A DNA stretch of 64,000 nt from Pseudomonas extremorientalis (GTDB taxonomy: Bacteria > Pseudomonadota > Gammaproteobacteria > Pseudomonadales > Pseudomonadaceae), in NCBI RefSeq assembly GCF_001870465.1, contig NZ_MDGK01000063.1, forward strand, positions 109,745 through 173,744, written 5' to 3'. Below the pieces are notes generated by a model. It was not told the DNA's origin and did no database searches. It saw nothing but the letters and a program-made list of their open reading frames with translations. Position numbers and translations under genes: made by a program. This document shows positions 36,096 to 45,257 of this stretch, piece after piece; the stretch's first letter is position 1, and each line of letters starts with the position of its first letter.

Positions 36096-37047
36096 TTTGT
36101 GCGAGCCTCCGCTCAAGCCGGCTGGCCATTTTCGACAGCGGCAGGTTGATCAGCAGGTACAGGCCTGCAACACAGAACAGGATTTCAAACGGTGAGAACG
36201 AGGTGGTGATGACTTCACGACCGCTCTTGAGCAGCTCGGTAATCGCGATCACCGACACCAGGGACGTGTCCTTCACCAGGCTGATAAATTGCCCGGCCAA
36301 CGGCGGCAGCACACGCTTGAACGCCTGCGGCAATACCACGTGGCGCATCGACTGACTGGCACTCAGGCCCAGGGAACGGGCAGCTTCGTTCTGGCCACGG
36401 GTGATGGACTGCACGCCGGCGCGGACGATTTCCGCCACGTAGGCACCGGTAAACAACGACAGCGCCGCGATGCCGGCAAACTCCCGGGACAGGTTGAGCA
36501 CCGTGCCGATAAAGAAATAGAAAATGAAGATCTGCACCAACAGCGGCGTACCACGTACCAGTTCGACGTAGATCGTCGACAGATCCCGCAGGGTCGGGTT
36601 GCTGGACAAGCGACACAAACCAGTCGCCAGCCCGATCGCCAAACCGAGGATGCCGGACACCACCGACAACCACAGCGTGGTCCACAAGCCCCACATCAAC
36701 GGGCCCAACGCCCACTGCCGGGTCACGCCGACCACATCGCCTTCAGCCACATCGTCGCCACGGGCCACCTGCAGGCTGTTGTCGGCCACGGTCAGCTTTT
36801 GCTCGGCGCCCGCGTCGTTGCGCAGGGTCACCTCGGCTACATCGCCTTTGCGTACCAGCTCGACCACGGTGGAGATGTCAGCGGCACGCTGGGACGTTTC
36901 GGCCTGGTACGCGAAGTATTGCGGTACACGGTTCCAACGCCACTCGTAGGACATCAGCGAAGTGGCGTAGTACAAGGCGCCGGCCAGGCCGACCAGCACG
37001 ACCACGGTCAGCAGGTGCCAGGGCCATTGGGCTTTTTTCTGTTTCAT
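36088..37047 (-). CDS. Polar amino-acid ABC transporter, permease subunit
   Basis: The 319-residue HisM-type permease has a first span near the N-terminus (HLLTVVVLVGLAGALYYATS), then an unusual soluble insert of about 80 residues (about 40-120), then the core spans with GTPLLVQIFIFYFFIG and the EAA loop NEAARSLGLSASQSMRHVVLPQAF. Only one permease gene is present, so it would act as a homodimer. It sits between the ATPase and the proximal binding-protein gene. Confidence 0.9.
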   Translation of the reverse strand: MKQKKAQWPWHLLTVVVLVGLAGALYYATSLMSYEWRWNRVPQYFAYQAETSQRAADISTVVELVRKGDVAEVTLRNDAGAEQKLTVADNSLQVARGDDVAEGDVVGVTRQWALGPLMWGLWTTLWLSVVSGILGLAIGLATGLCRLSSNPTLRDLSTIYVELVRGTPLLVQIFIFYFFIGTVLNLSREFAGIAALSLFTGAYVAEIVRAGVQSITRGQNEAARSLGLSASQSMRHVVLPQAFKRVLPPLAGQFISLVKDTSLVSVIAITELLKSGREVITTSFSPFEILFCVAGLYLLINLPLSKMASRLERRLAQSD

Positions 37048-37083
37048 TTCACTTTCCGCGATTTGTGTTGCCTGTGAGGCCGC

Positions 37084-37156
37084 CATCTCGGGCAAGCCCC
37101 CTCCCACATGTTGATGTGTGAACACCGTCAAATGTGGGAGCTGGCTTGCCTGCGAT
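37084..37156. repeat. REPIN, partly degenerate
   Basis: Inverted REP units CTCGGGCAAGCCCCCTCCCA and TGTGGGAGCTGGCTTGCCTG lie in the gap between the permease and binding-protein genes. The second unit is less perfect. It may lower permease expression relative to the binding protein. Confidence 0.7.
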
Positions 37157-37178
37157 ACAGGCAACTCGGTCTGAAGCG

Positions 37179-37976
37179 TTATTCCATGTCCTTGAGCCAC
37201 TCGGAGCTCTTGAACCACTTATCATGGATGCGATCGTAGGTGCCGTCGTTACGGATCTGGTGCAGGAAGTTGTTGATGAAGTTGATGCTGTCGTAGTCGC
37301 CCTTCTTCAAACCAAACGCCAGCGGTTCGAAGGTGAAGGGTTCTTCCAGGAACACCAGCTTGCCGTTACCGACTTTCTTCTCGGCGACCACGTTGTACGG
37401 CGCGTCATACACAAAGGCATCGGCCTTGCCGTTGACCACGTCCAGCACGCCTTCCTGCTCGTTGTCGTAGCCGTGGTACTTGGCCTTGGAGATCAGCTTC
37501 TTGGCGACCATTTCACCGGTGGTGCCCAGCTTGGAGGTGAGGCGGTATTTCTCGTCGTTCAGGTCTTTGTAGGACTTGACGGTGCCTTCCAGCTCCTTGC
37601 GGATCAGCAGGGTCTGGCCGACCACGATGAAGGGTTCGCTGAAGTTCAGGCGCAGGTTGCGTTCCTGGGTCAGGGTCATGCCGCTGCCGATCATGTCGAA
37701 CTTGCCGGTCAGGAAGGCCGGGATGATGCCGTCGTAGCCGGTGGAGACCAGCTCCAGCTTGACGCCCATGGATTTGGCCATGGCCTTGAGGATGTCGACT
37801 TCGAAACCGATGATTTCGCCGCGTTTGTCTGTCATTTCGAACGGCATGTAGGTCGGGTCCATGCCGACCTTCAGCGTACCGCGCTTGACGGCATCGTCGA
37901 TCGCGCCGGCCTGGGCCGCATTGGCCGCGACCAGCGCGGTGACGCCGAGCAGCAGCATCGAAAGATACTTTTTCAT
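37179..37976 (-). CDS. Amino-acid ABC transporter, periplasmic binding protein 1
   Basis: The secreted family 3 solute-binding protein has about 265 residues, a signal peptide ending NAAQA, and mature start GAIDDAVKRGTLKVGMDPTY. Family motifs are GFEVDILKAMAKSMG, DMIGSGMTLTQERN and GTTGEMVAKK. ATG at 37976 has the better spacing from GGGGA; ATG at 37979 is an alternative. It is first of the three transporter genes in this transcription unit, separated from the permease by a REPIN. Confidence 0.92.
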   Translation of the reverse strand: MKKYLSMLLLGVTALVAANAAQAGAIDDAVKRGTLKVGMDPTYMPFEMTDKRGEIIGFEVDILKAMAKSMGVKLELVSTGYDGIIPAFLTGKFDMIGSGMTLTQERNLRLNFSEPFIVVGQTLLIRKELEGTVKSYKDLNDEKYRLTSKLGTTGEMVAKKLISKAKYHGYDNEQEGVLDVVNGKADAFVYDAPYNVVAEKKVGNGKLVFLEEPFTFEPLAFGLKKGDYDSINFINNFLHQIRNDGTYDRIHDKWFKSSEWLKDME

Positions 37977-38195
37977 CATCAAGTCCCCTGAACCATTCTT
38001 GTAAGGTCGGCGCGCAAAAGGGCTGCACCATTTCGGGGTGCGATCCTAACCCACTCGTCTGCCGTCACAAAGGTTTCACGGCTATTTGTTGTCGGCGTAT
38101 GTCGGAAAAGCCCCACAACGCTGCAGCAAAGCGCAGGGGTAGACACTCGCGCAGACAGCCCGGGCAACGGATTGATATGTAAGCAGTTATGACTT

Positions 38196-38996
38196 TCAGT
38201 CGATTTCCACCATCCAGTCGGTGTCTTTAAACCACTTGTCGTGCAAGCGATCATAGGTCCCGTCCTGCGCCACCTGATTGAGGAAATGGTTGATCCAGTT
38301 GAGGCTGTCGAAATCACCCTTTTTCAAGCCGAACGCCAGGGGTTCGAAGGTGAAGGGTTGTTCCAGCGCCAACAGCGTGCGGTTTTCCGGGCGGCTCAGG
38401 GCGATCAGGTTGTAGGGGGCGTCATGAATAAAGGCGTCAGCCTTGCCCTGCACCACCTGGCGCACCCCTTCCTCGGGCGTGGCAAAACTGCTGATCCGAG
38501 CCGCCCCCAGGAACCGTCGGGCCGCCGCCTCGCCCGTGGTGCCTTCGGTGGCAGCAATTCGGTAGCTGGCGTCGTCAAGGTCTTCGACAACGTTGACCTT
38601 GCCCGCAAGGCTTGGGTGCAACAACACCGACTGACCAACGACGATGAACGAATCGCTGAAATTCAATTTGAGGTTACGTTCCTGAGTGACGGTCATGCCG
38701 CTGCCGATCAGGTCGAATTTCTTCGCCAAAAGCCCCGTAACCAGTTCGGTGTAGGGCACCGCGACCAGCTCAAGCTCGACCCCGAGGGCCTGGCTCATGA
38801 CCTTGAGCAGGTCGATTTCAAAACCGACGATGCGCCCCTGATTATCGGTCATTTCGAAGGGCACGTAAGTGGGTGTAGTGCCGACTTTCAGCACGCCGCG
38901 CCGAACGGCGTCATCGATTGCACCGGCCTGGGCCAGGCCCATGTGAATGAAAGCGACAGCGCCGATCAGCAGCGCCGAACCATACCGTTTGATCAT
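38196..38996 (-). CDS. Amino-acid ABC transporter, periplasmic binding protein 2
   Basis: This close paralogue of the downstream binding protein (266 residues, ATG 38996, signal peptide ending LAQA) shares GAIDDAVRRGVLKVGTTPTY, LIGSGMTVTQERNLKLNFS and PFTFEPLAFGLKKGDFDS. Ligand-loop changes (PYTELVTG against GYDGIIPA) suggest a different amino acid. It has its own upstream gap of 185 bases and lies 220 bases before the first binding-protein gene, so it may be expressed independently while sharing the membrane complex. Confidence 0.9.
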   Translation of the reverse strand: MIKRYGSALLIGAVAFIHMGLAQAGAIDDAVRRGVLKVGTTPTYVPFEMTDNQGRIVGFEIDLLKVMSQALGVELELVAVPYTELVTGLLAKKFDLIGSGMTVTQERNLKLNFSDSFIVVGQSVLLHPSLAGKVNVVEDLDDASYRIAATEGTTGEAAARRFLGAARISSFATPEEGVRQVVQGKADAFIHDAPYNLIALSRPENRTLLALEQPFTFEPLAFGLKKGDFDSLNWINHFLNQVAQDGTYDRLHDKWFKDTDWMVEID

Positions 38997-39150
38997 GAAT
39001 CCCCCGCACCAAGTCAAATTCGGGGGCGATGCTAACGCAGCCACGCGCACGGCAATACGCCTCGAACCAGGGTCTTTTGTTTCGAAAAAACAAGGGGTTA
39101 GCACAAAGAAGGAAGAACCGGGAAACGCTGTAGGATCAGCGCTTGAAGCA

Positions 39151-39173
39151 CCCCCGAGGTGAGCCCTCGGGGG
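39151..39173 (-). terminator. GC hairpin after opgH
   Basis: CCCCCGAG pairs with CTCGGGGG, 9 bases beyond the opgH stop. There is no T-run on the minus strand, so it is a weak or Rho-assisted terminator candidate. Confidence 0.45.
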
Positions 39174-39181
39174 TATCCGAA

Positions 39182-41752
39182 TCAGGCCGGTTGGGCCTGG
39201 GACGACAGGGGTTTCAGCGGCAGCAACGGTGCATGCGGATCTGCCTTGATCGAGTCCCGCCAGGCGGCGAGCCACTCGGCGTGACCTTCGCTCCAGACCT
39301 GCTCGTGCAGGCGGGCCAAGGCGACCGGGTCACTGAGCAACGCCAGGCGCTCGCCGTTGTTGAGGCCGGCAGGGCCGACTTTCAACGCGTGGCGCACACG
39401 TTCGGTACGCAGGTACTCGATCGGTTCGGCCTGGGCGTGACGCGAGGTTGCCAAGGCGCAAGCCAAAGCGTTCTGCTGCGGGTCGACCACCGAGCGCACA
39501 AAGCCGTCATTCAGCGCGTGCCAGCGGTTTTCGTGGGTGTACTTGTCGGTGGACAGCAGGGCTTGCGGCGGGTTGTATTCCTCAGGGATCAGGAACAGGC
39601 TCTCGTCGCGAGACTTGAGGCCCAGCCCGACACGGCTGGAAATCACCGATACCGGGATCGACAGCATCAGCGAACCGACGATCGGCACCAGCCACCACAG
39701 GAAACTCGGGTTCAACCACACCACCAGCAGCGCCCACAGGAAGCCCAGCACGGTTTGCGGACCGTGACGCTTGACCGCTTCGCTCCACGGGGTGGAGTCG
39801 TCGTCACGTTGCGGCGAGTTCCAGGTTGCCGCCCAGCCGAGGAATGCGGCGAGCACGAAGCGGGTGTGGAAGATCATCCGCACCGGCGCCAGCAGCATGG
39901 AGAACAGCATCTCCAGCAGCATCGACAAGGTCACCTTGAACTTGCCACCGAACTCTTTCGCGCCCTTGGCCCAGATCAGGATGATGCTCAGCAGTTTGGG
40001 CAGGAACAGCAGCACGATGGTGGTGGAGAACAGCGCTACCGCCTTGTCCGGATGCCATTGCGGCCACAGCGGGTACAACTGACGGGGTGCCATGAAGTAC
40101 TGCGGCTCCATCAATGTGTTCACCGCCAGCAGGGCCGTGGACAGCACCAGGAACAGGAACCACAACGGCGCCGACAGGTAGGACATCACACCGGTCAGGA
40201 ACACCGCACGGTGCACCGGGTGCATGCCTTTGACGAGGAAAAGGCGGAAGTTCATCAGGTTACCGTGGCACCAGCGACGGTCACGCTTGAGTTCATCCAG
40301 CAGGTTCGGCGGCAGTTCTTCATAGCTGCCCGGCAGGTCGTAGGCAATCCACACGCCCCAGCCGGCACGGCGCATCAGCGCAGCTTCTACGAAGTCGTGG
40401 GACAGGATGGAACCGGCGAACGCGCCCTTGCCCGGCAATGGTGCCAGGGCACAGTGCTCGATGAACGGCTTCATGCGGATGATCGCGTTGTGACCCCAGT
40501 AGTGGGATTCACCCAACTGCCAGAAGTGCAGGCCGGCGGTGAACAGCGGGCCGTACACACGGGTGGCGAACTGCTGCATGCGCGCGTACAGGGTGTCCAT
40601 GCCCGACGCACGCGGCGCGGTCTGGATAATCCCGGCATCCGGCGTGGCTTCCATCAGGCGCACCAGGCTGGTCAGGCATTCGCCGCTCATCACGCTGTCG
40701 GCGTCGAGCACGACCATGTATTTGTAGTCACCGCCCCAGCGACGGCAGAAGTCGTCGAGGTTGCCGCTTTTACGTTTGACGCGACGGCGACGACGGCGAT
40801 AGAAGATCTTGCCGAAACCACCGGCTTCGCGGCACACGTCAAGCCAGGCTTGCTGTTCGGCGATGCAGATGTCGGCCTCGTTACTGTCGCTGAGCACGAA
40901 GAAGTCGAAGCGATCCAGGTCACCGGTGGCGGCGACTGACTCGAACGTGGCGCGCAGGCCGGCAAACACCCGGGGTACGTCTTCGTTGCAGATCGGCATC
41001 ACCAGCGCGGTGCGGGCGTCTTTCGGGATCGGCTCGTCGCCGGCACTTTTACCGGAGATGCGGTATTTATCATGACCGGTGAGCAATTCCAGGAAGCCCA
41101 TCAACGCGGTCCAGAAACCGGCCGACACCCAGCAGAACAAGATGCCGAACATGATCAGGATGCTGGTTTGCAGGGCGTACGGCAGTACCTGGGTCGCGGT
41201 TTGCAGCAGGGTCTGGTTGCGGATCTCGTCGAAGTCAACCAGCGACCAGCCCTGGTAAGGCATGATGCCTTTCATGTACCAGCCGGCGACGAGGGTCTGG
41301 CCGATCATCAGCACCAGCAGGATGTAGCGGCGGATCGAACCGACGGTACGCCAGCGGGCAGCCGGCAATACGCGCTCGTCCTTCGGCGGGGCCGGCGGGT
41401 TGCTGCGCCCGGTGATACGGCGCCAGCCACGCACCAGGATATTGGTGCGCCACGGCTCCGGGACCACGCGAGTGCGACGGATCGGCGGGGTGGCCTTGAG
41501 GCACACGCGGCCTTCGGCATCGAGGGCCAGCATTTCGGCGTCCTGCAGCTCTTCGGCGGTGCTGAGGGTCAACCGCGTGCCAACCGACGCCTGGGCGGCG
41601 TCGATGGGCGCGTCGAAGGTCTTCGACGACAAGCGCTCGTGCAACTCGCTGAAGGAGGTGCAGCCCGCCAGTTCGGCGCGCTGCTCAGCGGTCATGGGCA
41701 GATGCGCCAGATACTCGGAGAGGGTCTCTGGCTGGATTTGAGAATTACTCAT
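39182..41752 (-). CDS. opgH: Glucan biosynthesis glucosyltransferase OpgH (MdoH)
   Basis: The 856-residue inner-membrane glucosyltransferase makes the beta-glucan backbone of osmoregulated periplasmic glucans from UDP-glucose. The GT2 domain shows YMVVLDADSVMSGECL, the base-containing LSHDFVEAALM and RRWCHGNLMNF (QxxRW type). Membrane spans flank it (about 135-160, 190-215 and several from about 510 on). It overlaps opgG by eight bases. Confidence 0.95.
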   Translation of the reverse strand: MSNSQIQPETLSEYLAHLPMTAEQRAELAGCTSFSELHERLSSKTFDAPIDAAQASVGTRLTLSTAEELQDAEMLALDAEGRVCLKATPPIRRTRVVPEPWRTNILVRGWRRITGRSNPPAPPKDERVLPAARWRTVGSIRRYILLVLMIGQTLVAGWYMKGIMPYQGWSLVDFDEIRNQTLLQTATQVLPYALQTSILIMFGILFCWVSAGFWTALMGFLELLTGHDKYRISGKSAGDEPIPKDARTALVMPICNEDVPRVFAGLRATFESVAATGDLDRFDFFVLSDSNEADICIAEQQAWLDVCREAGGFGKIFYRRRRRRVKRKSGNLDDFCRRWGGDYKYMVVLDADSVMSGECLTSLVRLMEATPDAGIIQTAPRASGMDTLYARMQQFATRVYGPLFTAGLHFWQLGESHYWGHNAIIRMKPFIEHCALAPLPGKGAFAGSILSHDFVEAALMRRAGWGVWIAYDLPGSYEELPPNLLDELKRDRRWCHGNLMNFRLFLVKGMHPVHRAVFLTGVMSYLSAPLWFLFLVLSTALLAVNTLMEPQYFMAPRQLYPLWPQWHPDKAVALFSTTIVLLFLPKLLSIILIWAKGAKEFGGKFKVTLSMLLEMLFSMLLAPVRMIFHTRFVLAAFLGWAATWNSPQRDDDSTPWSEAVKRHGPQTVLGFLWALLVVWLNPSFLWWLVPIVGSLMLSIPVSVISSRVGLGLKSRDESLFLIPEEYNPPQALLSTDKYTHENRWHALNDGFVRSVVDPQQNALACALATSRHAQAEPIEYLRTERVRHALKVGPAGLNNGERLALLSDPVALARLHEQVWSEGHAEWLAAWRDSIKADPHAPLLPLKPLSSQAQPA

Positions 41753-43481
41753 CGGCAGGCAACTGATAGCTCCAGGTTTCGGTCAGGACTTGTTCGGTCT
41801 TAATCGGCTCCGGCGTGGCTGGGGCAGCTTCTGGCTGCTTGGCTTCCTTGTCTTTGGCATCTTTCCTGGCCTGCTTCTCGTGTTGCTTGGCCAGGACCTT
41901 GTCGGCCTTGAGCACGTGGCTCGTGTCCTGCTCAGGGGCCGGAGGCGGAACGTCCTGCACCAGCGCTGCGCGCATTTCGGTAGGCTTGCCTGCGTCCTTG
42001 ATCTTCATGCGCAGGGTCAGGCGCCAGCCTTTGGTGTGCTCGTTGTAGCGCACGCTGTTTTCAACCAGTTCGGCGTTGTCGCTGACGCTCACCTGGCTGC
42101 GCACTGCGGCATCCGGCGGCAGGGCCTTGAGGGACGGGCCCTCGAAGTCCACCAGGTAGGCCACGCTGCCATCCGGCTGGCGGATCAGGTTCGATTGCTT
42201 CACGTCACCGGTGGAACGCAGGGTCTGCTTGACCCAGGCGCTGTCGGCCGGGTGCAGGGCTTTTTCGTCCATGGTCCAGTGCAGGCGGTAGGAAACGTCC
42301 AGCGGCTGGCCCACTTCCGGCAGTTTTTCCGGGCTCCAGAAGGCAACGATGTTGTCGTTGGTTTCATCGGCCGTCGGGATCTCTACCAGGTTGACAGTGC
42401 CTTTGCCCCAGTCGCCTTCAGGCTCGATCCAGGCGCTTGGGCGCTTGTCGTAGTTGTCGTCCAGGTCTTCGTAGTGGCTGAAGTCGCGACCGCGCTGCAG
42501 CAGGCCGAAACCTCTCGGGTTCTCGACGGTGAAGTTGCTGACCGACAGGTGTTTAGGGTTGTTCAGTGGGCGCCAGATCCACTCGCCGTTGCCGGCATGG
42601 ATCGACAGGCCGCTGGAATCGTGCAGCTCACGACGGTAGTTGAGCACCTTGGACGGCTGGTTCGCACCGAACAGGTACATGCTGGTCAACGGGGCAACGC
42701 CCAGCTTGCTGACCTTGTCGCGCAGGAACATCTGGGATTTCACATCGACAATGGTGTCGGTGCCCGGACGCAGGATCAGACGGTAAGCACCGGTAGCCCG
42801 TGGGGAGTCCAACAGGGCGAAGATCACCAGTTGTTTCTCACCCGGTTTTGGACGCTCGATCCAGAACTCGGTGAAGCGCGGGAATTCTTCGCCGGACGGC
42901 AATGCCGTGTCGATCGCCATGCCTCGGGCGGACAAGCCATAGGCCTGGCCCTTGCCGACCACGCGGAAGTAGCTCGCGCCCAGCATGGTCATGATTTCGT
43001 CTTGCTTGTCGGCCTTGTTGATCGGGTACAGCACACGGAAGCCGGCATAACCCAGCTGTTCGGTGGCCTTGGGATCAAACTTCACGTCGCCGAAATCGAA
43101 GCGCGTCGGGTCGTACTTGATTTCCTGGACGCTGTCGGCGGTGACTTCGTTGATTTTCACCGGTGTATCGAAATGCATACCCTGGTGATAGAAGGACAGC
43201 TTGAACGGGGTGTTCTGATCAGCCCACTCGGCTTTTTCGTTGCGGAAACGAATCTTCTGGTAGTCCGCGAATTTCATTTCGCGGAATTCATTCGGCAGAT
43301 TGCTGCGCGGAGCTTCGTATTTCTGTCCGGCCAGCTCTTTTGCCTTGGCCGACACATCATCCAGACTGAATGCCCACAGTTGACCCGCGCCGAACAGGCA
43401 AAACAGGGCGGAGCCCGTCACCAGTGCGTTTCGTAACCGTTTGGCAGACAATTTTGGTGCATTACAGGGACTAACAATCAC
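41745..43481 (-). CDS. opgG: Glucan biosynthesis protein OpgG (MdoG)
   Basis: The periplasmic partner of OpgH in glucan branching and synthesis. GTG at 43481 (IVSPCNAPKLSAKRLRN follows) is favoured: GAGGG stands six bases upstream and this is the family start; it gives 578 residues. The signal peptide ends near GAGQLWA, followed by FSLDDVSAKAKELAGQKYEA and the large beta-sandwich domain (ESPRATGAYRLILRPG region). The C-terminus carries an unusual Lys/Glu/Ala-rich tail (about 530-565). Confidence 0.94.
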   Translation of the reverse strand: MIVSPCNAPKLSAKRLRNALVTGSALFCLFGAGQLWAFSLDDVSAKAKELAGQKYEAPRSNLPNEFREMKFADYQKIRFRNEKAEWADQNTPFKLSFYHQGMHFDTPVKINEVTADSVQEIKYDPTRFDFGDVKFDPKATEQLGYAGFRVLYPINKADKQDEIMTMLGASYFRVVGKGQAYGLSARGMAIDTALPSGEEFPRFTEFWIERPKPGEKQLVIFALLDSPRATGAYRLILRPGTDTIVDVKSQMFLRDKVSKLGVAPLTSMYLFGANQPSKVLNYRRELHDSSGLSIHAGNGEWIWRPLNNPKHLSVSNFTVENPRGFGLLQRGRDFSHYEDLDDNYDKRPSAWIEPEGDWGKGTVNLVEIPTADETNDNIVAFWSPEKLPEVGQPLDVSYRLHWTMDEKALHPADSAWVKQTLRSTGDVKQSNLIRQPDGSVAYLVDFEGPSLKALPPDAAVRSQVSVSDNAELVENSVRYNEHTKGWRLTLRMKIKDAGKPTEMRAALVQDVPPPAPEQDTSHVLKADKVLAKQHEKQARKDAKDKEAKQPEAAPATPEPIKTEQVLTETWSYQLPADE

Positions 43482-43748
43482 GAGCAACCCTCGCCGAAAA
43501 CAGATCAAAAAACCAACGGCCAGCTATCTATATGCCAGGTTGGCGAGCATTGTTCCGACTCCCCGGGGGCAAAATGATTCCCCATTGGTTGTCGGACAAG
43601 TCTCTACCTAAGTCAAAAATGGACCAAACAACGCTGATCCCCGTAGCGCGCGATTATCTAGTAGCCCGCGAGACAACGCATCAGGGACAACGAAGTATTT
43701 GTAGCGAAACCCTGCGTTTTTAGGCATTAAAAGTCGTTTTTAATACAT
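43482..43748. other. Gap upstream of opgG
   Basis: These 267 bases should hold the opgGH promoter. No convincing consensus promoter, hairpin or REP element was found, and no coding frame is credible. Confidence 0.4.
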
Positions 43749-44186
43749 TCACGTCTGCAAGAGGAAGGTCACAGGGCCATCATTGACCAAATGCACCTGC
43801 ATATCGGCGCCAAAACGCCCCGACGCCACCCTGCCATGCAATTGTTGCGCTTGTAACAGCAAGTGATCAAAAAGCGCCGCTCCCAGGGCCGGCGGGGCTG
43901 CTGTGGAGAAGCTCGGCCGCAGCCCGCTCTTGGTATCCGCCGCCAGGGTGAACTGCGACACCAGCAACAAACCGCCGTCGATATCCTTCAACGACAGGTT
44001 CATCTTGTCTTGGTCATCGCTGAACACCCGGTAGTTCAGCAGCTTGTGCAGCAGTTTATCGGCACTGTGCGGCGTATCCGTAGGCTCGACGGCCACCAGC
44101 ACCAGCAACCCCTGGTCGATAGCGCCGACGATTTCGCCCGCGACCTCCACCCGGGCGCCTCTCACCCGTTGCAACAGGCCCTTCAT
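43749..44186 (-). CDS. dtd: D-aminoacyl-tRNA deacylase
   Basis: This 145-residue proofreading enzyme removes D-amino acids (and glycine) from mischarged tRNA. Both cross-subunit motifs are present: LLVSQFTLAADTKSGLRPSF (SQxxL) and the C-terminal HLVNDGPVTFLLQ (NxGPxT). It overlaps pip by four bases (ATGA), forming a pip-dtd operon. Confidence 0.96.
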   Translation of the reverse strand: MKGLLQRVRGARVEVAGEIVGAIDQGLLVLVAVEPTDTPHSADKLLHKLLNYRVFSDDQDKMNLSLKDIDGGLLLVSQFTLAADTKSGLRPSFSTAAPPALGAALFDHLLLQAQQLHGRVASGRFGADMQVHLVNDGPVTFLLQT

Positions 44187-45154
44187 GCTTCTTCAGGCGG
44201 CAGATCGAGCAAGCGACGTGCCATTTGGCTGGTCGCACGCACCAGGGCATCGGTGATGCCGGGTTCGGACGCCGCATGGCCGGCTTCGCGGATCACCTGC
44301 AGCTCACTGTTGGGCCACGCCTGGTGCAACTCCCAGGCGTTATCCAATGGGCAGATCATATCGTAGCGCCCGTGAATGATTACGCCAGGCAGATGGGCGA
44401 TCTTGTGCATATCGCGGATCAACTGGTTGGGCTCAAGGAACGAGTTGTTGGTGAAGTAGTGGCACTCGATTCGCGCAATGGACAGCGCGCGTTGCGGTTC
44501 GGAAAAACGCTCCACATGCTGCGGGCTCGGGCACAGGCCCAGCATGCGCCCTTCCCAGCCGGACCAGGCCTTGGCCGCGTGCATCTGGGCGATCTGGTCG
44601 TTGCCGGTAAGACGCTTGTGGTAGGCCGCAATCATGTCGTGGCGCTCTTCCGCCGGGATCGGCGCAAGGTAGTCCTGCCAGTAATCCGGGAACAGGCGGC
44701 TCGCGCCCTCCTGGTAGAACCAATGGATGTCCTGCGGCCGGGCCAGGAAAATGCCGCGCACGATCAGACCATGCACGCGTTCCGGGTGGGTTTGCGCGTA
44801 GGCGAGGGACAGGGTCGAGCCCCAGGAACCGCCGAACAGCACCCATTTGTCGATGCCCAAGTGCTCGCGGATGCGCTCAAGGTCGGCGACCAGGTCCCAG
44901 GTGGTGTTGTTTTCCAGACTGGCGCGCGGGGTGGAGCGACCGCAACCACGCTGGTCGAAGGTGACGATGCGGTACAGGTTCGGGTCGAAATAGCAGCGGC
45001 TCTGTGCATCGCAACCGGAACCAGGGCCACCATGGATGAATACGACGGGCAAGCCTTCGGGGGAGCCACTTTCATCGACGTACAGGGTGTGGGTGTCATC
45101 GACTGCCAGATCGTGCCGGGCGTAGGGTTTGATCTGCGGGTACCAAGTCTGCAT
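44183..45154 (-). CDS. pip: Proline iminopeptidase
   Basis: The 323-residue alpha/beta hydrolase releases N-terminal proline from peptides in the cytoplasm. The oxyanion motif VFIHGGPGSGCD (about 38-49), the nucleophile Ser110 in LFGGSWGSTLSL, the Asp in HGRYDMICP, and the His in EAGHAASEP match family S33. GWEGRMLGLCPS, with its Glu, belongs to the N-terminal proline recognition cap. It is translationally coupled to dtd. Confidence 0.95.
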   Translation of the reverse strand: MQTWYPQIKPYARHDLAVDDTHTLYVDESGSPEGLPVVFIHGGPGSGCDAQSRCYFDPNLYRIVTFDQRGCGRSTPRASLENNTTWDLVADLERIREHLGIDKWVLFGGSWGSTLSLAYAQTHPERVHGLIVRGIFLARPQDIHWFYQEGASRLFPDYWQDYLAPIPAEERHDMIAAYHKRLTGNDQIAQMHAAKAWSGWEGRMLGLCPSPQHVERFSEPQRALSIARIECHYFTNNSFLEPNQLIRDMHKIAHLPGVIIHGRYDMICPLDNAWELHQAWPNSELQVIREAGHAASEPGITDALVRATSQMARRLLDLPPEEA

Positions 45155-45257
45155 TGCGCGCTCCGTAGGGGGTCGGGTTCATCCCTGGGGGGACGTCTTT
45201 TATTTTGCCGTCTGGCACTATAAACCCGAATTGTGCAATGAGCATGTCCTAGAGCGC

